From: Mycoplasmatota bacterium
Lineage (GTDB): Bacteria > Bacillota_I > Bacilli_A > Izemoplasmatales > Hujiaoplasmataceae
Direction of reading: 5' to 3'
DNA length: 64,000 nt
Assembly (NCBI GenBank): GCA_027859085.1
Contig: JAQIBJ010000047.1
Location: 1-64,000, forward strand
Shown: positions 1-9,499 of the stretch, in pieces
How positions within the stretch are numbered: position 1 is the first letter of the stretch
How the letters are laid out: every line of letters begins with the position of its first letter
Made by a program: the position numbers and the translations under genes
Notes under the pieces: generated by a model
Databases searched by the model: none
What the model was told of the DNA's origin: nothing
Seen by the model: only the letters and a program-made list of their open reading frames with translations

Positions 1-81
1 TACTTGAATTGGGAGAGGTATTTTAAGAAACTTAAAAGAAAACCAATAATGAAACCAAAGTTATACGTGAAAGTTTGGTAA
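1..81 (+). CDS. C-terminal tail of a group II intron-encoded reverse transcriptase/maturase (5' truncated by window)
   Basis: Frame 1 reads YLNWERYFKKLKRKPIMKPKLYVKVW* ending TAA 79-81, directly followed by group II intron domain V; position and basic composition fit an IEP tail. Confidence 0.55.
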   Translation, partial: YLNWERYFKKLKRKPIMKPKLYVKVW

Positions 82-198
82 GTAAGAGAATATGAAGAGC
101 CTATTGCCTTAATAAGGCACGATGGGTTCTGTGAGGGGCTTATAAGACTTACCCTTACGTAATTTGAAAGGAGTATGTCGAGAATAGTCTACTCGACT
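82..198 (+). mobile_element. 3' end of a group II intron (domains V and VI)
   Basis: Domain V-like hairpin 97-129: GAGCCTAT / TGCCTTAATAAGGCA / bulge CG / ATGGGTTC, followed by TGTGAGGGG and a terminal ...CTACTCGAC resembling bacterial group II intron 3' ends; exact 3' boundary approximate. Confidence 0.8.
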
Positions 199-202
199 GT
201 TT

Positions 203-649
203 ATGAAAATATTAATTGATGCGGATGCAAGTCCAGTAAGAAGTATTACAACTGAATTAGCAAAAGAATACAAAGTTGATTTAATCATTGTATGTAATGT
301 TCATCATATGATTCAAACTAATTATGGACAAGTAATCACTGTTGATGCGGGAAATGATGTGGCAGATCATGAAATTGTAAGATTAACACAAAAAGGAGAT
401 TTGGTTGTCACTCAAGATTATGGTTTAGCCAGTTTAATATTACTTAAAGGGGCTTATGCATTACATCAAGATGGTTGGTTTTACACCGCTGATAATATTG
501 ATACTTTATTATTGCAAAGACATTTAAATCAAAAAATGAGAAAAGCAAAAAAAAGATATGGTCATATTTCAAAAAGAAAAGAAAGTGACAATGTCAAGTT
601 TAAAGAAACATTAGATGGATTTTTGAATGCAAATATAATTAAGAAATGA
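203..649 (+). CDS. YaiI/YqxD (UPF0178, DUF188) family protein
   Basis: N-terminus MKILIDADASPV resembles MKIxVDADACPV of the UPF0178 family. Confidence 0.85.
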   Translation: MKILIDADASPVRSITTELAKEYKVDLIIVCNVHHMIQTNYGQVITVDAGNDVADHEIVRLTQKGDLVVTQDYGLASLILLKGAYALHQDGWFYTADNIDTLLLQRHLNQKMRKAKKRYGHISKRKESDNVKFKETLDGFLNANIIKK

Positions 650-673
650 ACATAAAAGGTATCGATAAAATAT

Positions 674-716
674 AAAAAAAGGGTTAATCATTTTCAAAAT
701 GATTAACCTCTTTTAT
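674..716. terminator. Bidirectional intrinsic terminator between convergent genes
   Basis: Perfect 13-bp inverted repeat GGTTAATCATTTT-c-AAAATGATTAACC flanked by A and T runs. Confidence 0.85.
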
Positions 717-729
717 ACTTAAATTTCTT

Positions 730-1554
730 TTAGAACATTACATTATCAAATTCAGGGAAGTATTTTTCCCCTTTATTTAATTCTTTGATTTTATTCATAT
801 CTTCATCATCTAGTGAGAAATCAAAGATATCAAAGTTTTCTTTAATGCGTTTTGAGTGAACACTTTTTGGAATCACAACGATATCACGTTCTGTTAACCA
901 TTTAATTGCGATTTGTGCAACTGATTTTTTATATTTCTTAGCAATTTCTTGCATGGTTTCATTTTCAAGTAATTCATCGATATGATGTGACATTAACGGT
1001 GCGTAAGCTTCTAATTGAATGCCATTGTTTTTACAAAAATCCTTTAAGAATTCATTCTGTAAGCGAATATGTGTTTCAACTTGGTTTACCATAGGCTTAA
1101 CCTTAGCGTTGTCTAATAAATGTTGTAAGTGATGAACGTTATAGTTTGAGACGCCAATGGCTTTGACTTTACCCATTTCATAAAGTGTTTCCAAAGCTTT
1201 CCATGTGTCTATAGAGTTTTCATAACCTTTAAACCAGTGAATTAAATATAGATCAACATATTCTAAACCTAATTTTTTTAAAGAATCATTACATGCTTTA
1301 ATGGCCGATTGATAACCTTGTTCAGTGTTCCATAATTTTGTTGTTACAAAAATATCTTTTCTTTTAACACCTGAATCTTTAATGGCTTTTCCTACAGATT
1401 CTTCATTGCCATATACTGCTGCAGTATCAATATGTCTATATCCTGTTTTCAAAGCAGTTAAAACAGCATTATAAGCATCTTCGTCTTTACTTCTAAATGT
1501 TCCTAATCCAATGATTGGCATTAGAGTGTCGTTATTTAATTTTTGTTTTTTCAT
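730..1554 (-). CDS. Aldo/keto reductase
   Basis: IGLGTFRS, GYRHIDTAAVYGNEESVGKAI, AIGVSNYNVHHL, VIPKSVHSKRIKEN motifs. Confidence 0.93.
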   Translation of the reverse strand: MKKQKLNNDTLMPIIGLGTFRSKDEDAYNAVLTALKTGYRHIDTAAVYGNEESVGKAIKDSGVKRKDIFVTTKLWNTEQGYQSAIKACNDSLKKLGLEYVDLYLIHWFKGYENSIDTWKALETLYEMGKVKAIGVSNYNVHHLQHLLDNAKVKPMVNQVETHIRLQNEFLKDFCKNNGIQLEAYAPLMSHHIDELLENETMQEIAKKYKKSVAQIAIKWLTERDIVVIPKSVHSKRIKENFDIFDFSLDDEDMNKIKELNKGEKYFPEFDNVMF

Positions 1555-1665
1555 AATTAGTCACCTCATTAAAGATTATAACATGATTTTTTTTAATCTT
1601 AAAATGATTAGTTTTAAAGAATTTTAATTTTTGATAAGTAATATTATAGTAAAAGGAGAAATAAT

Positions 1666-3318
1666 ATGAAGAAATTTTTTGGTTTTATGAGTTTATTAAC
1701 AGTTTTAATTTTTGGAATAAATCAATATGTTTTTGCTGGACAAATTAATTATTTGCCTGGTGGTAAGAATTATGTATCTATGGATAATCTAGAATATATT
1801 ATGGAAGAGGCTCCTGTATTATATTCAATTGATGACATTATGGTTAAGCCAGATACGGATTATGTATTTTCAATTGATGCAGCTTTGGATAGTCCAATGG
1901 TGGAAATATATATACGGTATATAAGCAATGGCGAAATTTACGATGAAGTCATTTTTACTGGCAATGATTTTTTAGGAACATCATTTGATAGCAATACGTA
2001 TCGTTATTATTTGTTTTCAACTGATATAGACGTTAATTTCATCTCTTTAGAAATAAGAGGGTTAGATGTGATGAGTAAAGAAGAGGCTCAGGGTATTCAG
2101 ATTGAAGAAGGCAATTTTCCGACTGCTTATGAGGAGCATATTCCTGGAACGATGATTGATACAACCTCACCGTATTTTCAAAGTTCAGGTACAATCATCT
2201 CATATGTTGATCGACCAATTACAGCGGTAGAAGTTCAAAACTCTTTGGTTGCTTATGATACAATTGATGGCGATGTATCGACCAATATTACTTTATTGAA
2301 TGATGGGTACACGACTTCGATGGACACATTGGGAACTTATTCAATGATTTTTAGTGTCGCTGATTCGAGCGGAAACTTATCTGAAGTTGAAATATTTGTG
2401 GAAGTTGTGGATGTCTTAGAGCCTGTATTTTCAGATATTAATCAACTAGAAGTATTGTATCCCAATGTATTGACTGAAGAGGAGATTCTTTCACAATTAT
2501 CTGCAAGCGATAATTATGATGGAGATATTTCCCATTTAATAACGGTTGTGAATAATGAGTATACAATTAATTCTAATATAGTGGGCACTTATGCTATGCA
2601 ATTTAGTGTTTTAGACAGTTCTGGAAATGAAACGTTACATGATTTAGTTATTGATGTGATTGATCAAGAAGCACCAATCATTACTGGTGAATCCAGTATC
2701 CATATTGGATATAATCAATATTATTCTGAATCAACTATTATATCAGGGTTAAGTGTATCGGATAATTATGATCAAAACATCTTTTTGGTTGTGGAAAGTA
2801 ATGCTTATAAAGATAATCCTAAACAAATCGGAGAATATGATGTTGTATTTTCAGCAACTGATTCTTCCGGTAATCGAACTGAAAAAATAATAACGGTTAA
2901 TGTGATTGATAGCATTGGCCCCATGATATACTTTGACTTATCAGTGATTCAAGTGTATTCAGATCAAGTGATGACTCTACCAGATTTTGCGGAATTATTA
3001 ACAAAAACAAATGAATTAGACAGTCGTAGAGACTATCTGATAACTGTGAAGTATGATTCCTATACAAAACACGCCAATAAACCAGGAACCTATCATTTGA
3101 AACTATTGTTTGAAGATGAATTTGGAAAAAAAACTAATAAAAATTTAGAAATTAAAGTCATTGATCAGGTTGTTGACGGTATCTTTTTATCGCCTGAAGA
3201 AATTGAAGTTGGATTTTTTGAAAAAAATCAAAATATATTGATCCTTGGAGGTAGTGGATTAGTACTGATGGGGAGTAATTTAGCATGGTTTTTTATTCAT
3301 CGAAAACGCATAATATGA
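1666..3318 (+). CDS. Surface-anchored protein with repeated DUF5011/HYR-like Ig-fold domains
   Basis: Signal peptide; repeated V-D-..AsDNYDGDIS..N.vGtY.m.FsvxDSSGN...V.D units; C-terminal TM helix followed by HRKR. Confidence 0.75.
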   Translation: MKKFFGFMSLLTVLIFGINQYVFAGQINYLPGGKNYVSMDNLEYIMEEAPVLYSIDDIMVKPDTDYVFSIDAALDSPMVEIYIRYISNGEIYDEVIFTGNDFLGTSFDSNTYRYYLFSTDIDVNFISLEIRGLDVMSKEEAQGIQIEEGNFPTAYEEHIPGTMIDTTSPYFQSSGTIISYVDRPITAVEVQNSLVAYDTIDGDVSTNITLLNDGYTTSMDTLGTYSMIFSVADSSGNLSEVEIFVEVVDVLEPVFSDINQLEVLYPNVLTEEEILSQLSASDNYDGDISHLITVVNNEYTINSNIVGTYAMQFSVLDSSGNETLHDLVIDVIDQEAPIITGESSIHIGYNQYYSESTIISGLSVSDNYDQNIFLVVESNAYKDNPKQIGEYDVVFSATDSSGNRTEKIITVNVIDSIGPMIYFDLSVIQVYSDQVMTLPDFAELLTKTNELDSRRDYLITVKYDSYTKHANKPGTYHLKLLFEDEFGKKTNKNLEIKVIDQVVDGIFLSPEEIEVGFFEKNQNILILGGSGLVLMGSNLAWFFIHRKRII

Positions 3319-3347
3319 TTGACATCTTCTAGTCCATAGGTTATAAT
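3319..3347 (+). promoter_or_regulatory. Consensus vegetative promoter for riboswitch/P-type ATPase
   Basis: TTGACA (3319-3324), 17-nt spacer, TATAAT (3342-3347). Confidence 0.85.
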
Positions 3348-3354
3348 TATATCA

Positions 3355-3435
3355 ATAAGGGAGTAGCTGGCCTAAGTGCAATTAAATCAACATCATGGTT
3401 AAATACCTGGTTTAATTTTAAACAGCAAGACTTAT
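3355..3435 (+). ncRNA. yybP-ykoY type (Mn2+) riboswitch aptamer
   Basis: GGGAGTAGC (3358-3366) and AGCAAGACTT (3424-3433) match the conserved strands of yybP-ykoY; P1 ATAAG (3355-3359) pairs CTTAT (3431-3435); located 5' of a P-type ATPase. Confidence 0.82.
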
Positions 3436-3463
3436 GCATTTTTTGTGTATAAGTCTGTTTTTT
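3428..3463 (+). terminator. Riboswitch expression-platform terminator
   Basis: AGACTTATGCA / TGTATAAGTCT stem (one G-T wobble) followed by GTTTTTT. Confidence 0.85.
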
Positions 3464-3481
3464 CTAAGAAAGGGTGAATAT

Positions 3482-6172
3482 ATGGAGTCATACAGTCAAT
3501 CAAAAAAGGAAATTTTAGAAACTTTAAAAGTTGATTCAAAAAAGGGATTAACGAAAGAGGAAGTCAATAAGAGGCAGGAAGAATACGGGAAGAATCAATT
3601 AAGAGAATCAAAGAAAAAAACAATGTTAATGATGTTTCTTGATCAATTTAAAGACTTCTTGGTTATTATTTTAATTATAGCCGCAGCAGTATCCGTTGTG
3701 GTTGGCGTTTTAGAAGGAGAAGGGTTAATTGATGGATTCATCATTATTGCCATTGTCTTATTAAACGCTATTCTTGGAGTTAACCAGGAACAAAAAGCAA
3801 ATAATGCGTTGGCAGCGTTAAAGAAAATGAGTTCTCCACATGCAATAGTTATTCGAGAAGGAAAAACAATTGAAGTTTCTTCTGAAGAATTAACAGTTGG
3901 TGATATTGTTTTATTAGAAACTGGAGATTTTGTGGCTGCGGACATTAGGCTGTTAGAATCAACCAATTTAAAAACTGATGAATCATCTTTAACTGGAGAA
4001 TCAACGCCTGTAGAAAAAGATGCAAGCATAGAACTTGAAGACCCTACTGCATTGGCAGAAAGAGAAAATTCAGTATATATGTCAACCCTTGTTACTTATG
4101 GTAAGGGAAAAGGGATTGTCACTGGTATTGGAATGGAAACCGAGATAGGTAAGATTGCAACAATGCTTGATGCCGTAGAAGAAGGCAAAACACCATTACA
4201 AAAAACCATTGATCAATTTGCTAAAGTATTGGGTATTGTCATCATCATTATTTCATTTGTGGTATTTATGTTAGGTTTCATTCAAAATAATTTTGAATTT
4301 GAACTTGAGTTATTCTTGACATCAGTTGCGTTAGCTGTTGCGGCTATCCCAGAAGGATTAACCGCTGTTATCACTGTTGTTTTGGCTTTAGGAATGCAAC
4401 GGATGGTTAAAAGAAATGCAATTATTAAAAACTTATCAACAGTTGAAACCTTAGGGCAATCATCAGTGATTTGTTCAGATAAAACTGGAACATTAACCCA
4501 AAACGAAATGACTGTTAGACGCATTTATGATTTAGATCATGTATATGATGTTAGTGGAAATGGTTATGAAACTAAAGGCGACATCCTATTAGATGATAAA
4601 AAAGTTAAACCTAGTGGTAATTTAGAAAAAATTTTACAGATATCATTATTATGTAATGACTCAAAAATAGAAAGTGCAAATAAAATATTAGGAGATCCGA
4701 CAGAAGGCGCCTTATTAGTAATGGCAGCTAAGGGTGGGTTTTCTGTAGATGATCCCGAAGATACTTATCCACAATTAAATGAATACACATTTGATTCAAC
4801 AAGAAAAATGATGTCTTCAATTAATAAAGTTGACGATAAAAATCTTGTTTTAACAAAAGGGGCTAGTGACCAATTGATTAAGAAATGTAATCGCATTTCA
4901 ATCAATGGTAAAGTTAGAAAAATCACAAAAAAAGACATTGATAAAGTCTTAAAACAAAATGAAGAATTTTCAGCACAAGCATATCGAGTTTTAGGGTTTG
5001 CTTATCGTGAGACTGATGAGCCTAAATCAATGGATTTAGAACAAGATTTAATTTTTGTTGGTTTAGTGGCAATGATTGATCCACCAAGACCAGAAGCAAA
5101 AGATGCGATCGCTAAATGTCATACAGCGGGAATCCGTGTCATGATGATTACGGGTGACCATATCATTACAGCTAAAGCAATCGCTAAAGAACTCAATATA
5201 TTAAAAGAAGGTGGACTTGCTTTATCTGGTGAGGACACAAGAGATATGTCCGATGAAGAATTTGAAGAAGCAATCCTTAAATGTGATGTGTTCGCAAGAA
5301 GTACACCAGCAGATAAGATTAGAATTGTTGAAGTTTTACAGAAAAATGGAGAAGTTGTCGCCATGACTGGAGACGGTGTCAATGATTCTCCAGCATTAAA
5401 ACAAGCTGAAATTGGTGTTGCAATGGGTATTACAGGTACTGAGGTTTCTAAAGAAGCATCTAATATGATTTTGACAGATGATAACTTTAGTTCAATTGTT
5501 GCAGCTGTAGAAGAAGGAAGAACAATTTATAGTAATATTAGGAAATTTACCGTGTTCTTAGTTTCATGTAACGTTGGTGAAATCTTTATAATTTTATTAG
5601 CGATGATATTTTCACCATTCTTTAATGGACTATTACCATTGATGGCCATTCATTTATTATGGATTAATCTAATGACCGATTCATTCCCAGCATTTGCGCT
5701 TGGTATGGAAAAAGCTGAAGGTAATGCGATGGATAGAGCACCTCGTGATACCAAAGAAAAATTATTAAATAAAGAAACATTGATTAAAGTACTTATTCAA
5801 GGTACCGGATTAATGTTAGCTGGTTTAACAGCATTCAAATTAGGGTTATCAGTCATTGAAGGTGCATCTGAAACACAAGCCATTACAATGGCGTTTGTAA
5901 CTATTGTGTTTGGTGAATTGTTAAGAGCTTTCTCAGCAAGATCAGAAACGAAATTCTTATATCAATTCAATCCATTCAGTAATAAGTTTTTAAATTACTC
6001 TGTATTTATTTCTTTAGGTCTTGTGTTATTATTAGTTTATGTGCCATTTACTGCAGAAATATTCAAATTAGAACCATTAACATTTGTGGAATTATTAATT
6101 GCAATGGGTCTTGGAGTTGTACCAATGTTGTTTGGTGAAATAACAAAAATTGTGCAAAAAGCTGCTTATTAA
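3482..6172 (+). CDS. P-type (IIA, Ca2+/Mn2+-type) cation-transporting ATPase
   Basis: SDKTGTLTQNEMT, TGES, MITGDH, TGDGVNDSPAL motifs; ORF-track start 3434 lies inside the terminator, so start re-set to ATG 3482 preceded by AGAAAGGGTG. Confidence 0.93.
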   Translation: MESYSQSKKEILETLKVDSKKGLTKEEVNKRQEEYGKNQLRESKKKTMLMMFLDQFKDFLVIILIIAAAVSVVVGVLEGEGLIDGFIIIAIVLLNAILGVNQEQKANNALAALKKMSSPHAIVIREGKTIEVSSEELTVGDIVLLETGDFVAADIRLLESTNLKTDESSLTGESTPVEKDASIELEDPTALAERENSVYMSTLVTYGKGKGIVTGIGMETEIGKIATMLDAVEEGKTPLQKTIDQFAKVLGIVIIIISFVVFMLGFIQNNFEFELELFLTSVALAVAAIPEGLTAVITVVLALGMQRMVKRNAIIKNLSTVETLGQSSVICSDKTGTLTQNEMTVRRIYDLDHVYDVSGNGYETKGDILLDDKKVKPSGNLEKILQISLLCNDSKIESANKILGDPTEGALLVMAAKGGFSVDDPEDTYPQLNEYTFDSTRKMMSSINKVDDKNLVLTKGASDQLIKKCNRISINGKVRKITKKDIDKVLKQNEEFSAQAYRVLGFAYRETDEPKSMDLEQDLIFVGLVAMIDPPRPEAKDAIAKCHTAGIRVMMITGDHIITAKAIAKELNILKEGGLALSGEDTRDMSDEEFEEAILKCDVFARSTPADKIRIVEVLQKNGEVVAMTGDGVNDSPALKQAEIGVAMGITGTEVSKEASNMILTDDNFSSIVAAVEEGRTIYSNIRKFTVFLVSCNVGEIFIILLAMIFSPFFNGLLPLMAIHLLWINLMTDSFPAFALGMEKAEGNAMDRAPRDTKEKLLNKETLIKVLIQGTGLMLAGLTAFKLGLSVIEGASETQAITMAFVTIVFGELLRAFSARSETKFLYQFNPFSNKFLNYSVFISLGLVLLLVYVPFTAEIFKLEPLTFVELLIAMGLGVVPMLFGEITKIVQKAAY

Positions 6173-6245
6173 GTCATTTTTTCCGCTATCTATTGAAATA
6201 TATGATTAAATAAAGTAAAATTATAATAAGAATGGTGGTGGTTTT

Positions 6246-6812
6246 ATGGATAAAAATCTCGTAAACCAAATTAAATTGTCTAAAGATGAAAAGGTCTATT
6301 ATGACTTTAATAAATTAAAAGGCAAAAAAAATGAATGCCGAATGGTTCTAACAACCAAAAGATTAATTGTTTTTAATGACGGCGTTTATTATAAAAAGAA
6401 ACGAAAAATAAGAAGAAAAGGTATTAATGAGATTCAAAGAAATACCATCACTCATATTGAATATTATATTGAATACATGAATTCTACATATATTACTAAA
6501 TTTATAGGATTTGTTTTATTGGTAGCGGGACTTTTATTGGCAATATTTGCTTATACAGGGTCAACGCTTTTACCTGCATTATCAAATTACGCTTTTCAAG
6601 TGTCTGGTATGTTTGTCTTGATCAATGATTTGATATACTACGGGCTTGCATTTATTCTAGTACTCATTGGACTTCTAATGATATTTAAAGCGAAGAAAAC
6701 ATTATTCTTTAAAGTCACTTCAGGACATGTGGATGATTATATGGTACAATTGAAAAAGAATAAATATAATGAAGAAGCCATTAAAAGAATTTCAACAAAA
6801 CTTTATGTTTGA
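6246..6812 (+). CDS. Membrane protein with PH-like (bPH) domain
   Basis: VLTTKRLIVFNDG..kr.I....ITHIEYY pattern plus two TM helices. Confidence 0.5.
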   Translation: MDKNLVNQIKLSKDEKVYYDFNKLKGKKNECRMVLTTKRLIVFNDGVYYKKKRKIRRKGINEIQRNTITHIEYYIEYMNSTYITKFIGFVLLVAGLLLAIFAYTGSTLLPALSNYAFQVSGMFVLINDLIYYGLAFILVLIGLLMIFKAKKTLFFKVTSGHVDDYMVQLKKNKYNEEAIKRISTKLYV

Positions 6813-6820
6813 TTAATTAA

Positions 6821-6850
6821 AAAAGGCGCTGTAAAGCGCTTTTTATTTTT
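6821..6850 (+). terminator. Intrinsic terminator
   Basis: AAAAGGCGCT-gtaa-AGCGCTTTTT. Confidence 0.85.
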
Positions 6851-6919
6851 TCAAAAATCCATCATATTTTTTTCTTTATCATGATATAATAAAAATAATA
6901 TTGGATAATGAGGTGGATT

Positions 6920-8563
6920 ATGAAATTAAATTTTAAGAAAATCTTTCTAGTAGGGTTAGCGTTTTTAACGATTTCAATGTTTTGGCAAACTTATGATGCA
7001 GTGATTACTAAAATCTTGATTGATAAATTCGGGTTGAATCAATTGTGGTCGGGAGTCGTTATGGCATTAGACAATGTATTGGCTTTACTTTTGATTCCTG
7101 TGTTTGGTGCTATATCCGATAGGACTAATCATAAACGCGGAAGACGAACACCATTTATTATCATAGGAACCGTGGTGGCTGCTTTTGCTTTTATGGCATT
7201 AACCTTTTCAGATAATGTTCAAAAGAGCAAAATTGAAGCTGCCCAAACATCTATGATTGAAGATTACAATCTAATTTATAATTCCGGTGATGATTTGACA
7301 GTGGCTGAATGGAAATCAATTACGGATAGTATTGATGAAGAGTGGAATCAATTATTAAACGAGGGTATTATTTCTCAAGAAAACTACAATAAAATTACAA
7401 GTGATATTTACACACGGAGTGTTCCCTTTGGAGAGAATATAACGATTGATGAAGATCAAATATTTGCGGATAATGAAATAAGTGATGATGAACTTATTTC
7501 TTTAGAAGTATTGTTTAGTCAACATGCTAATAAGAGAGCTTGGATTGTAACAACACAATCACCTGGAACACTGATAGTATTCATAGCAACATTATTTGTA
7601 GCATTATTAGCGATGTCAGCTTATAGATCGCCTGCTGTTGCTTTAATGCCAGATGTGACGATTAAACCAATGAGGTCTAAAGCAAACGCCATCATTAATC
7701 TGATGGGGTCTTTAGGGGCAATCTTAGCTTTAGGAACGCTGATGCTATTTGGCTTGGATAGATTTTCTTATGTGAATTATACTCCAGCGTTTATTACCAT
7801 AGGAGTTTTAATGTTGGTTATTTTAACTATTTTCTTATTTAAGGTTAAAGAGCCTGAATTGGTTGCTGAAAAAGTTGCGAATGAAATCAAGTTTGATTTG
7901 GTTGAAGAAGAAGATAAATTAGAAGATTTATCTCAAGAAGAAATTGATTTATCTAAGAGTAAAAAAACAGCGCTGATTCTTATCTTGCTCTCAGTGACAC
8001 TTTGGTTCTTTGGGTATAATGCAGTGACTACAAAAATTTCTGATTATGCACCTAATGTTTTAAAAATTGGTTATGCAATACCGATTTACATAGCTCACGG
8101 AGCAGCACTTATAGCATTTATTCCAATAGGGATATTAGCGACACGAGTTGGTCGAAAGAAAATGATTTTATTTGGCATTATTTTATTAACGTTCAGCTTT
8201 GGTTCAGTGTATTTCCTAACCCCTGACACAGCATTCTTTATGTATGCAATCTTTGGATTGACTGGCATCGCTTGGGCAACTATTAATGTAAACTCTTATC
8301 CAATGGTTGTTGAATTAGCAAAAGGCTCTAATGTAGGTAAATATACTGGATATTATTACATGTTTTCAATGGGAGCACAAATACTCACACCAGCTTTATC
8401 AGGTGCTTTAATGGACGCTTTAGGAACACGTACTGTATTGTTCCCTTATGCAACATTATTTGTTGCAGCAGCGTTCTTCACAATGCTTTTTGTTAAACAC
8501 GGTGATATTAAAATCAATAAAAAGGGCTCAATTATAGAAAACTTTGATGTAGATATGGATTAA
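6920..8563 (+). CDS. MFS transporter (GPH/SLC45-like) with large extracytoplasmic insertion
   Basis: DRTNHKRGRRTPFIIIGT motif, AYRSPAVALMPD, multiple TM helices; likely start MKLNF at 6920. Confidence 0.82.
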   Translation: MKLNFKKIFLVGLAFLTISMFWQTYDAVITKILIDKFGLNQLWSGVVMALDNVLALLLIPVFGAISDRTNHKRGRRTPFIIIGTVVAAFAFMALTFSDNVQKSKIEAAQTSMIEDYNLIYNSGDDLTVAEWKSITDSIDEEWNQLLNEGIISQENYNKITSDIYTRSVPFGENITIDEDQIFADNEISDDELISLEVLFSQHANKRAWIVTTQSPGTLIVFIATLFVALLAMSAYRSPAVALMPDVTIKPMRSKANAIINLMGSLGAILALGTLMLFGLDRFSYVNYTPAFITIGVLMLVILTIFLFKVKEPELVAEKVANEIKFDLVEEEDKLEDLSQEEIDLSKSKKTALILILLSVTLWFFGYNAVTTKISDYAPNVLKIGYAIPIYIAHGAALIAFIPIGILATRVGRKKMILFGIILLTFSFGSVYFLTPDTAFFMYAIFGLTGIAWATINVNSYPMVVELAKGSNVGKYTGYYYMFSMGAQILTPALSGALMDALGTRTVLFPYATLFVAAAFFTMLFVKHGDIKINKKGSIIENFDVDMD

Positions 8564-8576
8564 ATATAAGCATAAT

Positions 8577-8607
8577 AAAAGACGAAATTTTGAAATTTCG
8601 TCTTTTT
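8577..8607. terminator. Bidirectional intrinsic terminator
   Basis: GACGAAATTT-tg-AAATTTCGTC with A/T flanks between convergent genes. Confidence 0.85.
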
Positions 8608-9352
8608 AATGCTCTTCAATTTCAGGTCTAAAGAATTCAAACACAGCATTGTCATAATGTTTTTTTACGAGATTGAATTCAAGATAGTTTCGCGCCGTGT
8701 AAGATATGACACACACGCCTTCATTATGGAATTTAGTCGCATATTTGTTGGGTAAATCTTTTATACCATAGTTGATAAAATCTGGTTTTGTGTATCGATT
8801 AAAAGTCATTCGTTTCATTAATAATTTAACAAGGCTATTCATTTTTGTATTACTTTTAAAATATTCAGCGATTTGTCCTCTAATGACATCAGGCTCATTC
8901 TTTTTGAACCAATGGACTATCCAAGGGCTAAAAGAATGGATGGCATATTCACCATTATAATTAGACATGGTTTTAACGAATGACTCACATAACAATCTGT
9001 TATGACCTTTCGTCTTTAGTTCAATTAATAGTGGGACCTTACCTTTAACCAATTCTAATACATCAGATAATAAAGGTATTTTCTCATTTGAGTTTAAAAT
9101 ATGAAAACCTTTAATTTCGTCATAGGTTACATCAGATAAATTAATATCAACTTTACATAGTCTTTCTAAGTTAATATCGTGAAAGACAACCACTTGACCG
9201 TCTTTTGTTATATTAACATCTAACTCAATTGAATAATTATAATCAATGGCCTTTTTAAAAGCAATTAAAGTATTTTCGGGTATTGATTTATCCAATGAAT
9301 GAAACCCTCTATGCGCTATATAATTGTCTTTAATCCATGTTAAATCCTTCAT
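8606..9352 (-). CDS. Glycerophosphodiester phosphodiesterase
   Basis: IAHRGFHSLDKSIPENTLIAFKKAIDYNYSIELDVNITKDGQVVVFHD; start reset to MKDLTW with GGAGG upstream. Confidence 0.92.
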   Translation of the reverse strand: MKDLTWIKDNYIAHRGFHSLDKSIPENTLIAFKKAIDYNYSIELDVNITKDGQVVVFHDINLERLCKVDINLSDVTYDEIKGFHILNSNEKIPLLSDVLELVKGKVPLLIELKTKGHNRLLCESFVKTMSNYNGEYAIHSFSPWIVHWFKKNEPDVIRGQIAEYFKSNTKMNSLVKLLMKRMTFNRYTKPDFINYGIKDLPNKYATKFHNEGVCVISYTARNYLEFNLVKKHYDNAVFEFFRPEIEEH

Positions 9353-9499
9353 AGATTCCTCCAAAAAGATCTTTGTCAATACATTATAACATGTATTTAA
9401 AAAAATTAAATATATATGAATGACTATCATTAAATAAAATATTAAGCGGTGGAAATAAATGTCTAATTTATGTTATAATAACCTTGAAAGAGGTGGACT

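Noticed and set aside
3643-5382. Antisense ORFs (3643-4029, 4282-4524, 5119-5382 minus) within the P-type ATPase
   Set aside because: Fully inside a conserved coding region, no RBS or recognisable domains; by-products of codon bias
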